Positions 61,601-64,000 of a stretch of DNA of 64,000 nt are shown one piece after another (the stretch's first letter is position 1; each line of letters starts with the position of its first letter). Source of the DNA: Onchocerca volvulus (taxonomy: Eukaryota > Nematoda > Chromadorea > Rhabditida > Onchocercidae); contig HG738140.1 in assembly GCA_000499405.2 (NCBI GenBank), positions 13,419,560-13,483,559 of the forward strand, written 5' to 3'. A program made the translations under genes and the position numbers. Under the pieces are notes generated by a model, which saw only the letters and a list, made by a program, of their open reading frames with translations, was not told where the DNA came from and did no database searches.

Positions 61601-64000
61601 ATCCCTAAACTTTTCTACTGAAGATTTAGTGGTTCTAGAAAATTATATGGCAAGCAGCCGCAGGATAATCGTTCTGTTTCAATGTTTTATTTTGTAGAGT
61701 AGCATAAATCTGGAAATTAACCGATAAAAAAGTTTAAATTCCATTCTCGGTTACAAGAACTGAGAGACAATTGGATTCAGATATGCAAATAGTAGTCGAG
61801 GATCAGATCCTAAAAAAGTTTCACTTGCATTTATAAAGGCAAATGTTAAGGAGTTGGTCAAGTTGTAGCAAAGATTCTTTGATATAACTTTTTTGGTTGT
61901 AATTTTTTTGTCGCCAGAAAGATTCAAATTTGTATGCTTAAAGCTTCGTGATAATGAATCAAATGCACTAATGATAGCGAAGGAAACTGGTATTCTTAAA
62001 AGTCGAATTGCCGAACTAGAAAGCATTCGGAATGCGCTACAATTGGACCTTGATAACGCTGTAAATTTTCATTTATTTTCTTATATACTTAAATGGTACA
62101 GAAATTTCTTTAGATATGTGTCATTTACAAATAATGCATATATAAAAAATTTTCTGTGTGTTTCACCTTGTTTATTTGCATTCGTTGAAATTAGTAATGA
62201 TTTATTAAATTAATAATGATTTCAACGAATGTAAATAAATAAGGTGAAATACGCAGCAAATTTTTAAGATATGCATCATTTGTAAATAACACATATCTAA
62301 ACAATTGATTTTATGAGAGATCTAAACTTTTCGGTACACGGTATTTAGTTATATCTTTAGTGAACAATATCATCCAGTTGTTCGATACCAAGCATATATT
62401 CTAGGTCACCATGAAAGATGATAATGGTCGCAATGTTTTGGAGCTTGATCGAATGAAGCGACAATTAGAGACCGAATTAGCAAATGCAAAAGAAACGATC
62501 ACTGAATTAGAAGATAATCTGCAGTTTACCGAAGATGCCAAATTACGGTTAGATGTGACGTTACAGGCGATGAATGCTGAACTGGAAAAAGTTCGCGGTG
62601 ACAAAGAGCGAGATGATGATGAACGGCATAAAATGATGCTTCGGAAGGTATCTGAAATTCGATTTAGAATAAAGAGATACGAAAATCAATGAGTAAATGA
62701 CAAGGTAAATGCAATTCAGATTTATGATATTTAATATCCACAAAGGATAAAACTATATATAGGTTCAGTAGATCAATCAGATTTTTTTACTCAATATGGA
62801 TCATTGAAAATTTGTTACTATTAGCTTGGTGATTTGGAAAGTGAACTGGAATCGGAGCGTCGCACTAGACTGACTTTGATGCAACAAAAGCGCAAGCTGG
62901 AAGTCGATTTGCAACACTCATTAGAACAAGTGGAAGCTATTACTACCCAAAAAGAAGAATTTTCTCGGCAGCTTCGGAAATGTAGTTTGCATTTAAAAGA
63001 TTTGCAATTGGAAATGGACCAGTCGAAAGACGCAAAAGATGCAGCATTGTTGCAGACGCACGATATGGAGAAAAGGTGAGAAAAATATTCATTTGTATGC
63101 TTAGAAGTTGTAAAAATTTGCTAAGTTCGAATTTCCGAATTATTTTCATTTATATGTGTGTCGAAATTACATGTAAGTCATCCATCCATCGATTTATGGA
63201 CTTTAAAGTATCTTGTAAGAGCTCCAAACATTTCTTTCTTTCCGTTAAGTTCGTGGATGATGATTATAGACAAATTCTTAACTTTTGTTTCAGATTGAAA
63301 TCGTTAGAAGAGGAACTGGCGAGAATAGGAGAAACAAATATGCAATTAACCGTAGACAAGCGACGTGTAGAGAGAGAACGGGATGAGGCTGTTGAACAAC
63401 TTAATGTTAGAAGTAATTTGATGAATACTGAAGACAAGAAAAGATTGGAGGCGAAAATTTATGAACTGGAGGAATTGCTTGAAGAAGAACAGAATAATAT
63501 CGAATTGGGCAACGACAAACTCAAGAAAGCTCAAATTCAGGTATTTTATGAAATTGCTCAAATGTGAATGCGGAGTTAAATACCAATTTTTTTCTGTATC
63601 AATATGACAATTTTAGTTTTTTTTTTAATGGATTTTACCGAATATATGGTTTCGTTGTTTTTTATTTCGTTATTATCTCAAATTCTACTATTCTTCATTA
63701 AGCAGTATTTTTAATTAACATTACATTATTGGTTTTGCAATTTAAGCTTACAATAAAAGTTTGCAGCTAGAAACATTGACAACAGAATTGGCAACCGAGC
63801 GTTCATTATGCGAAAAATTAGAAGCGGATAAGCAGAATTTGGAAAGGCGATGTAAAAATCTTAGAATAAATGTAAATTCCTTTATTGATTGCCTTTGCAG
63901 AAAATGGTTATCAAAAATTCGAATTGTTTTATGAAATTCAAATTTTAGTTAGAGGAGATGGAAAGTGATACGCGAACACGTAACCGAGGACAAATTGCTT
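49674..64000 (+). CDS. nmy-1/nmy-2: Non-muscle myosin II heavy chain (3' end beyond window)
   Basis: Thirty-six exons, in phase, give 1,807 codons before the edge; the family total is ~1,950. Exons: 49674-49775, 50332-50523, 50689-50848, 50949-51085, 51555-51599, 51755-51847, 52205-52367, 52596-52739, 52981-53076, 53272-53348, 53488-53666, 53977-54163, 54753-54933, 55066-55164, 55400-55581, 55843-56030, 56162-56438, 56637-56768, 56973-57167, 57431-57571, 57641-57796, 58060-58208, 58439-58546, 58713-58851, 59004-59126, 59299-59487, 59961-60056, 60249-60392, 60544-60729, 61449-61595, 61944-62060, 62405-62647, 62825-63075, 63294-63540, 63767-63871, 63949 onward. P-loop GESGAGKT is at 162-169, switch I NDNSSRFG at 237-244, switch II DIAGFE at 460-465, two IQ-type light-chain sites at ~765-830, and the invariant proline at ~837 before a heptad coiled-coil rod. 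REDQSILC and [11 protein letters not shown] mark the non-muscle/smooth class, a contractile motor for cytokinesis and cortical flow. Two introns use GC donors (51848, 60057). Confidence 0.95.
54328..54530. mobile_element. 203-bp foldback element, Helitron-derived
   Basis: Perfect 29-bp terminal inverted repeats (54328-54356 and 54502-54530) begin TAGTCTATATAAATAAAAAT, the same string as the 5' ends of the Helitrons in this window. The inside (CAACGTTTCAAGTTTTTCAT, GAATAGGCGC) matches the left arms of those elements. There is no CTAG hairpin end, so it is either a derivative that lost the 3' terminus or a product of end inversion. It sits in the myosin intron between exons 53977-54163 and 54753-54933. 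Confidence 0.75.
60851..60941. repeat. Tandem duplication of ~45 bp in a myosin intron
   Basis: Two imperfect copies (about 60851-60894 and 60895-60941), each running GAACTCCGGAA-TAAACTTCTC through ATCATTACGTTTGT. They lie in the intron between the rod exons 60544-60729 and 61449-61595. Confidence 0.85.
62111..62299. repeat. 189-bp near-perfect palindrome (MITE-like)
   Basis: Two ~80-bp arms (62111-62191 and about 62219-62299) are inverted copies with roughly nine in ten positions matching by eye, starting TAGATATGTG and ending CACATATCTA, around a ~27-bp AT-rich loop. The TA at each outer edge could be a TA target duplication of a mariner-type MITE. It has no coding capacity and lies in the myosin intron between exons 61944-62060 and 62405-62647. 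If transcribed within the pre-mRNA, it would form a long hairpin. Confidence 0.85.

Overview
The window is nuclear DNA from a nematode, most probably a parasitic clade III (spirurid/filarial-like) worm; the species is not identified here. The evidence is strong AT-richness, many small exons split by short AT-rich introns with TTTCAG-type acceptors, likely spliced-leader acceptors just upstream of start codons, and orthologues of animal genes. I found no rRNA, tRNA, CRISPR or bacterial-type operon. Exon models were built by hand from reading frame, splice sites and remembered family alignments.

Layout. (1) 1-2.2 kb: a degraded piece of an ATP-synthase gamma exon, one copy of a ~1 kb dispersed repeat and a small possible secreted-peptide ORF (+). 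(2) 2.2-19.0 kb, minus strand: a complete 23-exon exportin-4 gene. Two of its introns are inflated by decayed Helitron rolling-circle transposons (6.4-9.8 kb and about 13.5-17.3 kb). (3) 19.7-22.4 kb, minus strand: a complete six-exon mitochondrial ATP synthase gamma gene, 687 bp upstream of exportin-4 in the same direction. (4) 22.4-32.3 kb: a gene-poor stretch with microsatellites, a short non-autonomous Helitron and the second copy of the ~1 kb repeat. (5) 32.3-36.2 kb (+): an unc-4 type homeobox gene in six exons. (6) 36.2-41.0 kb: non-coding and repeat-rich. (7) 41.0-42.3 kb (+): KRTCAP2, an oligosaccharyltransferase subunit. (8) 44.3-46.0 kb (+): an LRRC57-type leucine-rich-repeat protein. 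(9) 49.7 kb to the right edge (+): a non-muscle myosin II heavy chain, 36 exons seen, with the last ~150 residues outside the window.

The six main genes belong to unrelated processes: nuclear transport, mitochondrial ATP synthesis, motor-neuron identity, N-glycosylation, an unknown membrane-associated LRR function and actomyosin contractility. The only pair whose layout might mean co-expression is ATP synthase gamma and exportin-4.

The most unusual observation is in the two Helitrons. Their terminal arms face the same way, but the Rep/helicase coding modules between them face opposite ways. Other notable points are two GC-AG introns in the myosin gene, a partial ATP-synthase gamma exon next to a duplicated 1 kb segment, a ~190 bp near-perfect palindrome in a myosin intron, and a cluster of a TACGGTA motif around unc-4.
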